Below, in pieces: positions 31,426 through 38,961 of a DNA stretch of 64,000 nt (the stretch's first letter is position 1; the number at the start of each line of letters is the position of its first letter). Source of the stretch: Eubacteriaceae bacterium Marseille-Q4139 (lineage in GTDB: Bacteria > Bacillota > Clostridia > Lachnospirales > Lachnospiraceae); assembly GCA_018223415.1 (NCBI GenBank), contig JAGTTQ010000001.1:2391865-2455864 (forward strand). The letters are read 5' to 3'. Below the pieces are notes generated by a model. It was not told the DNA's origin and did not search any database. It was given only the letters and a program-made list of their open reading frames with translations. The position numbers and the translations under genes are program-made.

Positions 31426-32517
31426 ATGGCAGCCATCAGTCTCTGCATGATTGCAAAGGATGAAGAGGAGGTTCTCGCCCGCTGCCTTTCAAGCATCTGC
31501 CAGGCGGTGGATGAGATCATCGTAGTCGATACGGGTTCCTGCGACGGGACAAAGGCTGCGGCCAGGGAATTTACCGATCAGGTCTATGATTTTTTGTGGC
31601 AGGAGGACTTTTCTGCTGCGCGGAACTTTTCGTTTTCCAAGGGGCGTATGGAATATCTGATGTGGCTGGATGCCGACGACGTGGTTCCGGACAGGGAGCG
31701 GGAACGGCTTTTGGAGCTTAAGGGGCGGTTGGATACGGAGCGGCCGGACGTTGTCATGCTCCCTTATGACGTGGCTTTTGATGAGGCAGGAAATCCCACA
31801 CTTTCTTTTTACCGGGAGCGGATCATCAGACGGTGTGCGGCCGCCAGATGGCGGGGGCGTGTCCACGAGGCAATCCAGCCCTTTGGCCGCATCACAAAGG
31901 AAAATATCAGGATCGAGCATCATAAAATGAAATCTCCGGATCCCGGAAGGAACCTTCGGATTTTTGAGGCCATGCGCCGGGCCGGGGAACCGTTTGAGCC
32001 GAGGGAGCTTTATTATTATGGGAAAGAGCTATACTACCATAAACGGTACCATGATGCAGTCAGACAGTTCGACCGTTTCCTTTCCGGCGGGGGCGGCGGC
32101 ATGGCGGAGCGGCTGGATGCGTGCAGGCATAAGGCGGACTGCCTTTGCAGGCTGGGAGACCGGAAGCAGGCCCTTGAAGCTCTGTATTCGGCCTTTCTCG
32201 TGTCCTGGCCGACGCCGGAGCTTTATTGTGATCTGGGCGCCTGGCACTTTGCTGCAAAGCAGTATGCGGCGGCAGCGTCCTGGTACTGGAGAGCCGTTTC
32301 CTTTGCCGGCCCTTGGCCGGAGGGCGGGTTCATCCAGACGGATTTTTACGGTTATGTGCCATATCTGGGGCTCTGTGCCTGCATGATGCGGCTGGGACGG
32401 TTTGAGGAAGCGGCTTTTTTTAATGAGATGGCGGAGCAGAGGAAGCCGGGGAGCAGCACCTGTGCGGCCAACAGAAACTATCTGGCCGGAATCGAAAATG
32501 GGAAGGGACAAAATTGA
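31426..32517 (+). CDS. GT2 glycosyltransferase with TPR-like tail (SgtA-like)
   Basis: 363 residues. The N-terminal GT-A domain has the start SLCMIAKDEEEVLARCL, the nucleotide-sugar motif VVDTGSCDGTKAAA and a DxD-type metal site LWLDADD (shown as WLDADDVV). The C-terminal half (about 190-345) is helical with TPR-like spacing. This architecture is shared with the SunS/SgtA-type transferases that glycosylate proteins. It lies immediately before the collagen-like gene, which is rich in Thr, so it likely glycosylates the GPT/GAT triplets, as C. difficile SgtA does for BclA3 (known); assignment here is inference. Confidence 0.88.
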   Translation: MAAISLCMIAKDEEEVLARCLSSICQAVDEIIVVDTGSCDGTKAAAREFTDQVYDFLWQEDFSAARNFSFSKGRMEYLMWLDADDVVPDRERERLLELKGRLDTERPDVVMLPYDVAFDEAGNPTLSFYRERIIRRCAAARWRGRVHEAIQPFGRITKENIRIEHHKMKSPDPGRNLRIFEAMRRAGEPFEPRELYYYGKELYYHKRYHDAVRQFDRFLSGGGGGMAERLDACRHKADCLCRLGDRKQALEALYSAFLVSWPTPELYCDLGAWHFAAKQYAAAASWYWRAVSFAGPWPEGGFIQTDFYGYVPYLGLCACMMRLGRFEEAAFFNEMAEQRKPGSSTCAANRNYLAGIENGKGQN

Positions 32518-32535
32518 GAGGAGCGACATATGATA
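32508..32535 (+). promoter_or_regulatory. Candidate sigma-K-like promoter of the collagen gene
   Basis: AC at 32508-32509, a 17-bp spacer, then CATATGATA at 32527-32535. This fits the mother-cell sporulation consensus AC-N16/17-CATAnnnTA and lies 28 nt before the collagen start. Confidence 0.4.
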
Positions 32536-32562
32536 GGGTAAAAGAAAACAGGAGTTTTAAAG

Positions 32563-33483
32563 ATGTTTTTCAGATATCCAGGATGTTGCGGAAGCAACGA
32601 TAACTGCGGAGACAATATGGACGGCTGCTGCTGCCCGAGCAATGACTGCTGCGTCGTCGGCCCAACCGGCCCAATGGGAGCGCCGGGGCCCATAGGCCCG
32701 ACCGGCCCGATGGGAGTTCCGGGCCCGCAGGGGCCGCAGGGAATCCCAGGTGCGGCAGGCCCGACCGGCCCGCAGGGGCCACAGGGAATCCAGGGGATCC
32801 AGGGCCCGCAGGGCCCGGCAGGCGCAACGGGAGCTACCGGCGCAACAGGCGCTACCGGCCCGGCAGGCCCGATTGGCCCAACTGGCCCCACAGGCCCGGC
32901 AGGTGCAGGCCTTAACAATGTCACAGAGTTCGTTGCCGGGACTCCGTATGCGGCAGGCACCATGCTGTACTTTAACGGCGCACTGTACCAGGTAAACAGG
33001 AGCAACCCGACGGGAACGCCCGGCTCGTCTCCGGACTTTAATCTGGTAACGGTTACTGGCCCGACCGGCCCGACCGGCCCGCAGGGCCCGGCAGGAGCGA
33101 CGGGAGCTACCGGCGCGACGGGAGCCACAGGAGCAGCAGGTGCGGCAGGCCCGACCGGCCCGCAGGGGCCGGCAGGAGCAACAGGTGCAACTGGTGCGGA
33201 AGGCCCGGCTGGCCCAACCGGCCCGGAAGGCCCGACCGGGGCGTTGGAAAAAGGAAAGTATTTAAGAAGGTTTCTGCGCGGACAGGCCGTCGGAAAAGCG
33301 GAAAACGATGGTAATGCGGCCGCCTTCCCTGATGATGATCTGATCCACCAGTTCGAGCAGGATATCGCGTGTCAGGGAATCTATATTCTGGCTTCTTTGC
33401 AGAGAGGAAAAGAGCTGATTTTCTGTATCTTCTCTGGCCTCTGGCTTTTCTATTTCGCTCCGGAGCCCTTCGACGGCGCCTGA
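32563..33483 (+). CDS. Collagen-like protein, N-terminal half, interrupted at residue 224
   Basis: The true gene part runs to about 33240. It starts with a Cys-rich leader (CCGSNDNCGDNMDGCCC), then Gly-X-Y triplets rich in GPT, GPQ and GAT (residues about 33-120), a 50-residue non-collagen module (GLNNVTEFVAGTPYAAGTML...), then triplets again (about 168-226). After GPEGPTG the frame runs into a mobile element and adds about 80 meaningless residues antisense to the recombinase gene before a stop. GGAG lies 9 nt before the ATG. It is probably a spore-surface (exosporium) BclA-like protein. The other half is at 36580-37218 in the same phase. Confidence 0.88.
   Translation: MFFRYPGCCGSNDNCGDNMDGCCCPSNDCCVVGPTGPMGAPGPIGPTGPMGVPGPQGPQGIPGAAGPTGPQGPQGIQGIQGPQGPAGATGATGATGATGPAGPIGPTGPTGPAGAGLNNVTEFVAGTPYAAGTMLYFNGALYQVNRSNPTGTPGSSPDFNLVTVTGPTGPTGPQGPAGATGATGATGATGAAGAAGPTGPQGPAGATGATGAEGPAGPTGPEGPTGALEKGKYLRRFLRGQAVGKAENDGNAAAFPDDDLIHQFEQDIACQGIYILASLQRGKELIFCIFSGLWLFYFAPEPFDGA
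33232..33257 (+). repeat. attL-like junction
   Basis: Core CCGACCGG (33232-33239), one base, then arm GCGTTGGAAAAAGGAAA (33241-33257). The left flank is collagen coding sequence (GGCCCG). The recombinase stop lies only 5 nt beyond the arm, typical of an integrase gene next to its attachment site. Confidence 0.75.
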
Positions 33484-34914
33484 AAGCTCTTTGGCCTGCC
33501 GTTCATAGTCCTCTTTCATCTGGCGGTAATCGTCGCGGGTGATCTCGCCGTCTTTCCAGTCCTGGTAAATGGCCTGTTTGTACCTGGCAATTTTTGAAAG
33601 TTCCCGCTCCTTTTGGTTTAAGGCTTCCGTGAGCGTTTCGGTGCGGTGACTGGAGGGGGCGGCGAGGACTGCCTGTTCCAGAAGCTTTGTACAGCCGGCG
33701 GCCAGATAAATCTGGAGCCTGACAGCAAAGAGGACAGCAGCCTCCAGACGGTCGTGGCGGATGGTATGCTTGGTGCATGCGTTTTTGGAGCAGTCTTTGT
33801 AAGTCCGGCAGTAGTAGTAGACGGCATTTCCTGCCTTGCTGCGGGTCATGGCCCTGCCGCAGTCGGCGCATTTTAATAAGCCGCTGAACAGATAGGGCTG
33901 GTTCTGCCCTGGGCCTGTTCGGATGTTCATGGACAGGAGTTTCTGGGTTTTTTGGAACGTGTCCCGGCTGATGATGGGCTCGTGGGTATTTTCAACGACA
34001 TACCATTCTTCCTGCGGGACAGCTTCCTGGATGTGGATTTTATAGCTCTTCATCCGGCAGCGCCCCTGCACCATGTCCCCGCAGTACATGCGGTTTTTGA
34101 GGATCGCCGTGACGGAAGCCGGGCACCATAGGGACGGCTTCGCAGGATCGACCCTGGGATTCTGGTATTTTAACCCCAATCGTTCTTTTTTGTAGGCGGA
34201 GGGGCTTAAAATGCCGCAGCCGTTTAAGCTGCGGACAATGGCATTTTTGCTCATGCCGTTTAAAAACATGGAAAAAATATCCCGGACAACGGCGGCTGCC
34301 TCCCTGTCGATGACAAGTGCGTTTTTGTTGCCGGGGGCTTTGATGTATCCGTAAACGGCAAAGGAGCCGATGTGTTCCCCGTTCCGGCGCTTCATGTCAA
34401 AGACTTCGCGCACCTTATCGGATGTCTCGGCGCAGTGGTTTTCGTTGAGCACGCCCTGGATGGGGACGGCGATGTTCCGCATGCCCCGCGGCTCCTTGTA
34501 GCTGTCGAGAGGCTGATGGTACAGGGAGATAAAGCGCACGCCATGCCGCGGGAACCAGTCGTCCAGATAGTAGCCCTGATCGCTGTAATTGCGGAAGGAA
34601 CGCGCCAGATCCTTGACGATTACGCAGTTGATGCGGCCGCACAAGATGTCGGACAGCATCCGCTGGAAGCCGTCCCGCCCGTCGTCGGTGGTGCCGGAAA
34701 TCCCGTCATCCACGTATTCCCCGGCGATCCGGTATTCGTCGCCGTCGTCGAAAGCGGCGATGTGCTCTTCGATGATGGCTCTCTGGTTGGCAACGCTCTC
34801 GGATTCGGCCGGCGAGCGGGCGTCCTCTCTGGAAAGGCGGATGTAAACGGCGATGTTCCATGTCCTGCGTCCAGCCGCGAAAAATGCAGGGGAAGACCGG
34901 ATGCTCTGTGTCAT
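33262..34914 (-). CDS. Large serine recombinase
   Basis: 550-residue recombinase of the resolvase/invertase superfamily. The catalytic Ser is Ser28 in IAVYIRLSRED. The domain continues with VKDLARSFRNYSDQGYYL. A recombinase domain (about 170-290) follows, then a zinc ribbon (LLKCADCGRAM ... YYCRTYKDC) and a long coiled coil (about 425-500). It should integrate and excise the element carrying it without host ligase. AAAGGAGG precedes the ATG, and the gene starts 12 nt after the small TnpW-like gene, so the two form one operon. Length and domains look intact, so the enzyme may be active. Confidence 0.93.
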   Translation of the reverse strand: MTQSIRSSPAFFAAGRRTWNIAVYIRLSREDARSPAESESVANQRAIIEEHIAAFDDGDEYRIAGEYVDDGISGTTDDGRDGFQRMLSDILCGRINCVIVKDLARSFRNYSDQGYYLDDWFPRHGVRFISLYHQPLDSYKEPRGMRNIAVPIQGVLNENHCAETSDKVREVFDMKRRNGEHIGSFAVYGYIKAPGNKNALVIDREAAAVVRDIFSMFLNGMSKNAIVRSLNGCGILSPSAYKKERLGLKYQNPRVDPAKPSLWCPASVTAILKNRMYCGDMVQGRCRMKSYKIHIQEAVPQEEWYVVENTHEPIISRDTFQKTQKLLSMNIRTGPGQNQPYLFSGLLKCADCGRAMTRSKAGNAVYYYCRTYKDCSKNACTKHTIRHDRLEAAVLFAVRLQIYLAAGCTKLLEQAVLAAPSSHRTETLTEALNQKERELSKIARYKQAIYQDWKDGEITRDDYRQMKEDYERQAKELSGAVEGLRSEIEKPEAREDTENQLFSSLQRSQNIDSLTRDILLELVDQIIIREGGRITIVFRFSDGLSAQKPS

Positions 34915-34926
34915 GGAATGCCTCCT

Positions 34927-35157
34927 TTACAGGCCGCAGCCCCTGCGGTGCAGGAATTCTGCAAGAACATCAGAGAGGGGCGGCGCACCGTCGGTAAATT
35001 CCAGAGAAACAAGGATGCCGCCGACATGAAACTGGGAGAGGCTGCCGGCCGTATTTTGAATATAGGCGGCCCGCAGGCCGGGAGGAATGGCCGGATCCAG
35101 CTTAAGGCCGCTGAGATCTGCCGGCATGTCTTTTGTTAAAATCTGCTGATGATTCAT
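34927..35157 (-). CDS. Small TnpW-like protein of the element
   Basis: 76 residues with a clear AAGGAGG site before the ATG. The C-terminal half (HVGGILVSLEFTDGAPPLSD) resembles the GGxxYxVxxxFxxxxxE pattern of TnpW-type proteins that accompany Tn4451-class serine recombinases; this likeness is weak and from memory of the family. Small proteins in this position can act as recombination directionality factors, but that role is only inferred here. It is directly upstream of and co-transcribed with the recombinase gene. Confidence 0.6.
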   Translation of the reverse strand: MNHQQILTKDMPADLSGLKLDPAIPPGLRAAYIQNTAGSLSQFHVGGILVSLEFTDGAPPLSDVLAEFLHRRGCGL

Positions 35158-35192
35158 AAAAAATACGCCTCCTTCCCAACATGTTTATGCGA

Positions 35193-35244
35193 AAGCCGGC
35201 TTGTCTTATCCGCTGGATTTATGGACGAAAAAAGCGGCCGGCTT
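35193..35244. repeat. Inverted repeat between element genes
   Basis: AAGCCGGC (35193-35200) and GCCGGCTT (35237-35244) can pair across a 36-nt loop, in the gap between the diguanylate cyclase stop and the TnpW-like start. It could attenuate read-through between the two minus-strand units. Confidence 0.35.
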
Positions 35245-35274
35245 AAAGCGCCTGCCGCAGTTGGGGGGCTGGGA

Positions 35275-36392
35275 TTATGTCAGTTCGCAGAGATGGCAGG
35301 AGCCCCTGCCTTTTTTCTTTGCCGTGTACAGGGCGCTGTCTGCTTCTTTATACGCCTGCCCGTAGGAAACACCGGCACGGCTGAGGCGGCAGACGCCCAT
35401 GCTGCAGCAGGCGTCAAGGGGCTCTCCGTTCCATGAGAGACGGCTTAAATGGCGGTTCACAGGATCGGCGCCTTCCGCAGGGGAAAATACACCGGCATTC
35501 ATAACGGCGGCAAATTCATCTCCGCCAAGACGGCCGATTCCAATGGCGTTTGGGAAAACTTCTTTCAGGATGCGCCCCATTTCCGCCAGCACGTAGTCGC
35601 CGCAGGGATGGCCGTAGTGATCGTTGATGAGCTTAAATTTGTCGAAATCGGCGATGAACATGACAAGCGGCCGCTCCGGCCCGCAGGAAGAGAGACTGAG
35701 CTCTGCGCGTTCCTGGAACGCGGCTTTTGTGAGAATCCCGGTGAGGGGATCTGTCTGGAGAAGCTCCTGGAGGCGCTGGTTCGTGAGATCCAGCTCCCGG
35801 TGCTGCAAAAGCATATCAACCGCATGGCGGCAGTTTGTTATGGATACGGCAGCCGCTGCAAGCGTTGAGAAAGTCAGGTTGAGCACTGTTCCGGACGTTA
35901 ATATGGGCCCGGCAAAAATTATAAAGAGGATATAGCCCAGGCTGTAACAGAATATGCTGTACAGAGCCGGCATCTGGACGAACATGGCCAGTCCCCAAAA
36001 GGCGGTGACAAGAACTAAAATTTCGGCATCCGGATTTTGCATCAGGTCATATGTATTGAGCCCCACATTCCACAGAAGGAAAAACAGCACACAGCCATAC
36101 TGGAACGCCCATTGGAGTCTGACAGAGCCGTGCCGCGAGGCGCGTTCCAGAAAGAGAAACAGGATTGCAGAAAGAAACAGGACGCTGTACATGCCGAAAT
36201 AAATCCGGTTATTGACAGAGGAAAGGCCGGAACGTGACAGGAACAGCACCCGGAAAATGTTGTAGGTCTCCATTCCGATGATCATAAGGCTGACAACGGA
36301 CAGGGAGGCGGTGTTTTTCTTCAGAGTGTGGTGCCAGAAATCATTTTGTATTTCGTATGGAATGGTAAAAAATTTTTGCAGCTTTTTGCCAT
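35275..36392 (-). CDS. Membrane diguanylate cyclase (GGDEF) with apparent start frameshift
   Basis: Membrane GGDEF protein, about 372 residues if corrected. It has six or so TM helices (about 25-195) and then a GGDEF domain with DPLTGILTKAAF, DFDKFKLINDHYGH and the intact RLGGDEFAAV signature; it should make c-di-GMP. No RxxD inhibitory site is seen. The only ATG with a ribosome site (AAGGAGGTG, ATG at 36392) is one base out of frame: it reads GCAAAAAGC with five A, and a sixth A would give MAKKLQKFFTIPYEIQ. Either a recent homopolymer mutation, phase variation or slippage applies. Initiation at a downstream ATG (MIIGMETYN) would cut TM1. Confidence 0.75.
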
Positions 36393-36561
36393 GCTGACAC
36401 CTCCTTAAGCCTGATGGTTCACGATAAGGCAAAGGGCGGAAGTTTGTGTGATTTGCTATTCCTATTATAATGGAAAAAATCTGGTTTGTACATACAAACA
36501 CGGCTTTTGGGCGCGGAATTTTTGCTTCAGATGCTTTTTTGACGTAATAGGAACTTGTTCG

Positions 36562-36587
36562 TTTCCTGTTTGAAACGCACCGACCGG
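36562..36587 (+). repeat. attR-like junction
   Basis: The arm at 36562-36578 (reverse complement GCGTTTCAAACAGGAAA), one base, then core CCGACCGG (36580-36587) running into GGC CCG ACC collagen codons. An in-frame TGA at 36571-36573 shuts the right half off from any upstream start. Confidence 0.75.
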
Positions 36588-37218
36588 CCCGACCGGCCCG
36601 GCAGGGGCGACAGGAGCTGCGGGAGCAGCAGGTGCCACAGGCCCGACTGGCCCGGCAGGTGCCACAGGAGCCGCAGGAGCAGCAGGCGCCACCGGCCCGA
36701 CTGGCCCGGCAGGAACGGCAGGAGCAGCAGGCCCGACAGGCCCCACCGGCCCGGCAGGTGCAGCAGGAGCCGCGGGAGCCACTGGCCCCACAGGCCCCAC
36801 CGGCCCGACCATGACCATGGACGCCCTGTATGCGACCAATGTCCCGAGCCAGTCCCCGGCGTCCAACGGTGACCCGCTGACCCTTGACACTACGCAGCTT
36901 ACGGAAGGAACGTCCATCACCCACACCGGCGGCGCCAGTGACATCAACATCACGGAAAGCGGCGTGTACCTGATTTCCTACTCCACTGTCGCCACGAATA
37001 CCACCGGCGCCGGCACGGCCAGCGTCCAGCTTGAGGAAAACGGCACGGCAATCCCGGGCAGCGTTACCTCGGAGACGCTTACGGCCGCCTCGGACACGGC
37101 GACCCTGGCGGCAACTGTCATCATCAGCGTGACCGGTACGGCGACGATCACCCTGAATATGGTAGGAACGGGCCTGTCGTTTACCAACACTTCCGTGGCG
37201 GTGACGAAGCTCAGCTAA
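36580..37218 (+). pseudogene. Collagen-like protein, orphaned C-terminal half
   Basis: 212 codons in the same phase as the N-terminal half but with no start codon of its own; the first ATG (36811) lies after the triplets and has no ribosome site. It holds Gly-X-Y repeats (GPTGPAGATGAAGAAG and the like, about 75 residues), then a 135-residue globular domain: MDALYATNVPSQSPASNGDP, then SGVYLISYSTVATN and beta strands, like the C-terminal trimerisation domain of BclA-type spore glycoproteins. Joined at the CCGACCGG repeat to the N-terminal half it completes a 435-residue protein. It is silent unless the element is excised. Confidence 0.85.
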
Positions 37219-37259
37219 GGAAATACGAAAGAGGGCCGGGAAACGGCCTGAGCATGGGA

Positions 37260-37286
37260 GGGCGGTGCCAGTCACCGCCCTTTTGT
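37260..37286 (+). terminator. Terminator of the collagen gene
   Basis: Perfect 8-bp stem GGGCGGTG with CACCGCCC around CCAGT, followed by TTTTGT, 42 nt after the collagen stop. Its presence supports the idea that a functional transcript ends here. Confidence 0.85.
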
Positions 37287-37341
37287 GCAGCGCAAGTCCG
37301 GCAGGCGGCATTATAAATGAAAATTTCCAGGAGGAAAATTC

Positions 37342-38469
37342 GTGAAGGTAGTTGTGTATGCAATCTGTAAGAATGAAGCTAAATTTGTGGACAGGTGGAT
37401 GGACTCCATGTCAGAGGCAGATCAGGTGGTGGTGTTAGACACCGGGTCTTCAGACGGGACGGCAGAGAAATTAAAGAGCCGCGGCGCTCTTGTGCGTGTG
37501 GAAATCATCACGCCGTGGCGGTTTGACACAGCCAGGAATCATGCGCTTGACCTTGTGCCGGAGGATGCGGACATCTGCGTCAGCACAGATCTCGACGAGG
37601 TATTAGAGCCTGGCTGGCGGGAAAAGCTTGAAGCGGCGTGGAAGCCGGGGACGAACCGGGCGTCCTACCGTTATACCTGGAGCTTTAACCAGGACGGCTC
37701 CGAGGGCGTCGTGTTCTGGATCGAACAGATCCATTCCAGGCACGGCTACCGCTGGATCCATCCGGTGCACGAGGTGCTGGAGTGGGATATGGCGGGCGGC
37801 CGGGAAAAGCGGGTGTTTGCGGAGGGCGTACAGCTCAATCATTATCCCGACCAGGAAAAATCCCGCGCCCAGTACCTGCCGCTTCTGGAGCTGTCGGTCC
37901 GGGAGGCGCCGGAGGACGACCGGAACACTCATTACCTGGGCCGGGAATACATGTATAAGAAGCGGTGGGACGACTGCATCCGCACGCTGAAGCACCACCT
38001 TGTCATGCCGTCGGCCACATGGGCCGATGAGCGGGCGGCGTCCATGCGCTATATTGCCAAATCCTATGTGATGAAGGGCGAGCCGGCCGTCGGACGTCTG
38101 TGGTACTTAAAGGCCATCGCCGAGGCACCGCACCTCAGGGAGGCGTACATGGATCTTGCCCTGCTTCTCTATGACGAAGAGGAGTGGGACGGCGTCCTCT
38201 ATTTTACCAGCTGTGCGCTGGCGCTTAAGGAGCGGCCCAAGTCGTATATCTGTGAAGCGGCCGCCTGGGGGAGCCTGCCCTATGACCTCCGCTCCATCGC
38301 CTTTTATCAGACGGGCCGGACAGAGGAGGCGCTTCTGGCGGCGAGGAAGGCGCTTGAGATTGAGCCGGGGAATGAGAGGCTTCGTGGGAATGCGGAACTT
38401 TTGGAAAAACTGGTGCATGAGAACGGGAAAGACGAAGAAAAGGAAAAAACTGACGGAAATTCTGTTTGA
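37342..38469 (+). CDS. GT2 glycosyltransferase with TPR-like tail, second copy
   Basis: 375 residues. GT-A domain with VVYAICKNEAKFVDRWM, VVLDTGSSDGTAEKL and the metal motif STDLDEVLEPGW. A C-terminal TPR-like solenoid runs from about 200 to 360. It starts with GTG after CAGGAGG. It shares architecture with the transferase upstream of the collagen gene but is clearly diverged, so the two probably add different sugars or act one after the other on the collagen-like protein (inference from position). The thioesterase promoter overlaps its last codons. Confidence 0.88.
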   Translation: MKVVVYAICKNEAKFVDRWMDSMSEADQVVVLDTGSSDGTAEKLKSRGALVRVEIITPWRFDTARNHALDLVPEDADICVSTDLDEVLEPGWREKLEAAWKPGTNRASYRYTWSFNQDGSEGVVFWIEQIHSRHGYRWIHPVHEVLEWDMAGGREKRVFAEGVQLNHYPDQEKSRAQYLPLLELSVREAPEDDRNTHYLGREYMYKKRWDDCIRTLKHHLVMPSATWADERAASMRYIAKSYVMKGEPAVGRLWYLKAIAEAPHLREAYMDLALLLYDEEEWDGVLYFTSCALALKERPKSYICEAAAWGSLPYDLRSIAFYQTGRTEEALLAARKALEIEPGNERLRGNAELLEKLVHENGKDEEKEKTDGNSV

Positions 38470-38493
38470 AATTTTTGGATTTCAGGATACAAT
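38466..38493 (+). promoter_or_regulatory. Sigma-A promoter of the thioesterase gene
   Basis: TTGAAA at 38466-38471, 16-bp spacer, TACAAT at 38488-38493. Confidence 0.6.
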
Positions 38494-38540
38494 AAGAGCA
38501 GGCGGATTACGCAGCATGAAAAACAAAAGGAGAACACCAT

Positions 38541-38945
38541 ATGCAAACCAAAAAAGTAAGCATGGATCCCAAAGAATATACAGACAGCAACCCATACTTG
38601 AAATACAACCATATCGAAGTAGTGGAGATTTCCCCGGAGTGCAGCGTCGTCCAGGTGAAGATCTGCGGCGATTCCTTAAACGTAAACGGCACGGTTCACG
38701 GCGGCCTGATTTTCACCATGGCTGACTGCGTGGCCGGAATCACGGCGCGGGCCGATGGGCGGATGTATGCGACCCAGAGCGCCCATATCAACTTCATCGG
38801 GAACGTGACCGCCGGGACACTGACGGCAAAAGGGATTCTCGTGAAACGTGGAAGAAAAGTTGTCATCATCCATGTGCCGGTGACAGACGAAAGCGGAAAG
38901 CTCCTGGCAGACGCGACGCTGGATATGTTCTGCCTTGGGGAATAA
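38541..38945 (+). CDS. PaaI-family hotdog thioesterase
   Basis: 134-residue acyl-CoA thioesterase-like protein. The PaaI signature NVNGTVHGGLIFTMADCVAG contains the conserved HGG and catalytic-region Asp, followed by the hotdog strands ATQSAHINFIGNVTAGTL and LVKRGRKVVIIHVPV. It should hydrolyse small aryl or acyl-CoA esters in the cytoplasm. GGAG precedes the ATG. The LacI regulator gene follows immediately (16 nt), but a functional link is unclear. Confidence 0.88.
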   Translation: MQTKKVSMDPKEYTDSNPYLKYNHIEVVEISPECSVVQVKICGDSLNVNGTVHGGLIFTMADCVAGITARADGRMYATQSAHINFIGNVTAGTLTAKGILVKRGRKVVIIHVPVTDESGKLLADATLDMFCLGE

Positions 38946-38961
38946 GAAGGAGGCGGCAGGC

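Larger units (their letters stand above)
33232..36587. mobile_element. Serine-recombinase element interrupting the collagen gene
   Basis: The element is bounded by the 8-bp direct repeat CCGACCGG at 33232-33239 and 36580-36587, so 3,348 bp separate the crossover points, a multiple of three. Both repeats sit in identical codon phase (CCG ACC GG). Its inner ends, 33241-33257 and the reverse complement of 36562-36578, match at 14 of 17 positions (GCGTTnnAAAnAGGAAA) and each begins 1 nt from the core. This is the symmetry of attP arms around a core with the non-palindromic centre AC. Cargo: recombinase, small TnpW-like protein, diguanylate cyclase, all on the minus strand. Excision would restore the collagen gene in frame. 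Confidence 0.82.

Noticed and set aside
32478..33128. Long Pro/Gly-rich reading frame on the minus strand over the collagen gene
   Set aside because: Mirror image of the repetitive GC-rich triplets; no ribosome site and no family likeness.
36455..36480. TATAAT on the minus strand upstream of the diguanylate cyclase as a full promoter
   Set aside because: Good -10 but no -35 at 16-18 bp; left uncalled.
36589..36810. Regular short repeats that could suggest a CRISPR array or tandem repeat locus
   Set aside because: They are Gly-X-Y collagen codons without constant repeats and unique spacers.
36393..37311. Minus-strand extension of the diguanylate cyclase frame through the collagen C-half
   Set aside because: The frame stays open by chance across triplet repeats; the ribosome site and membrane protein start lie at 36392.
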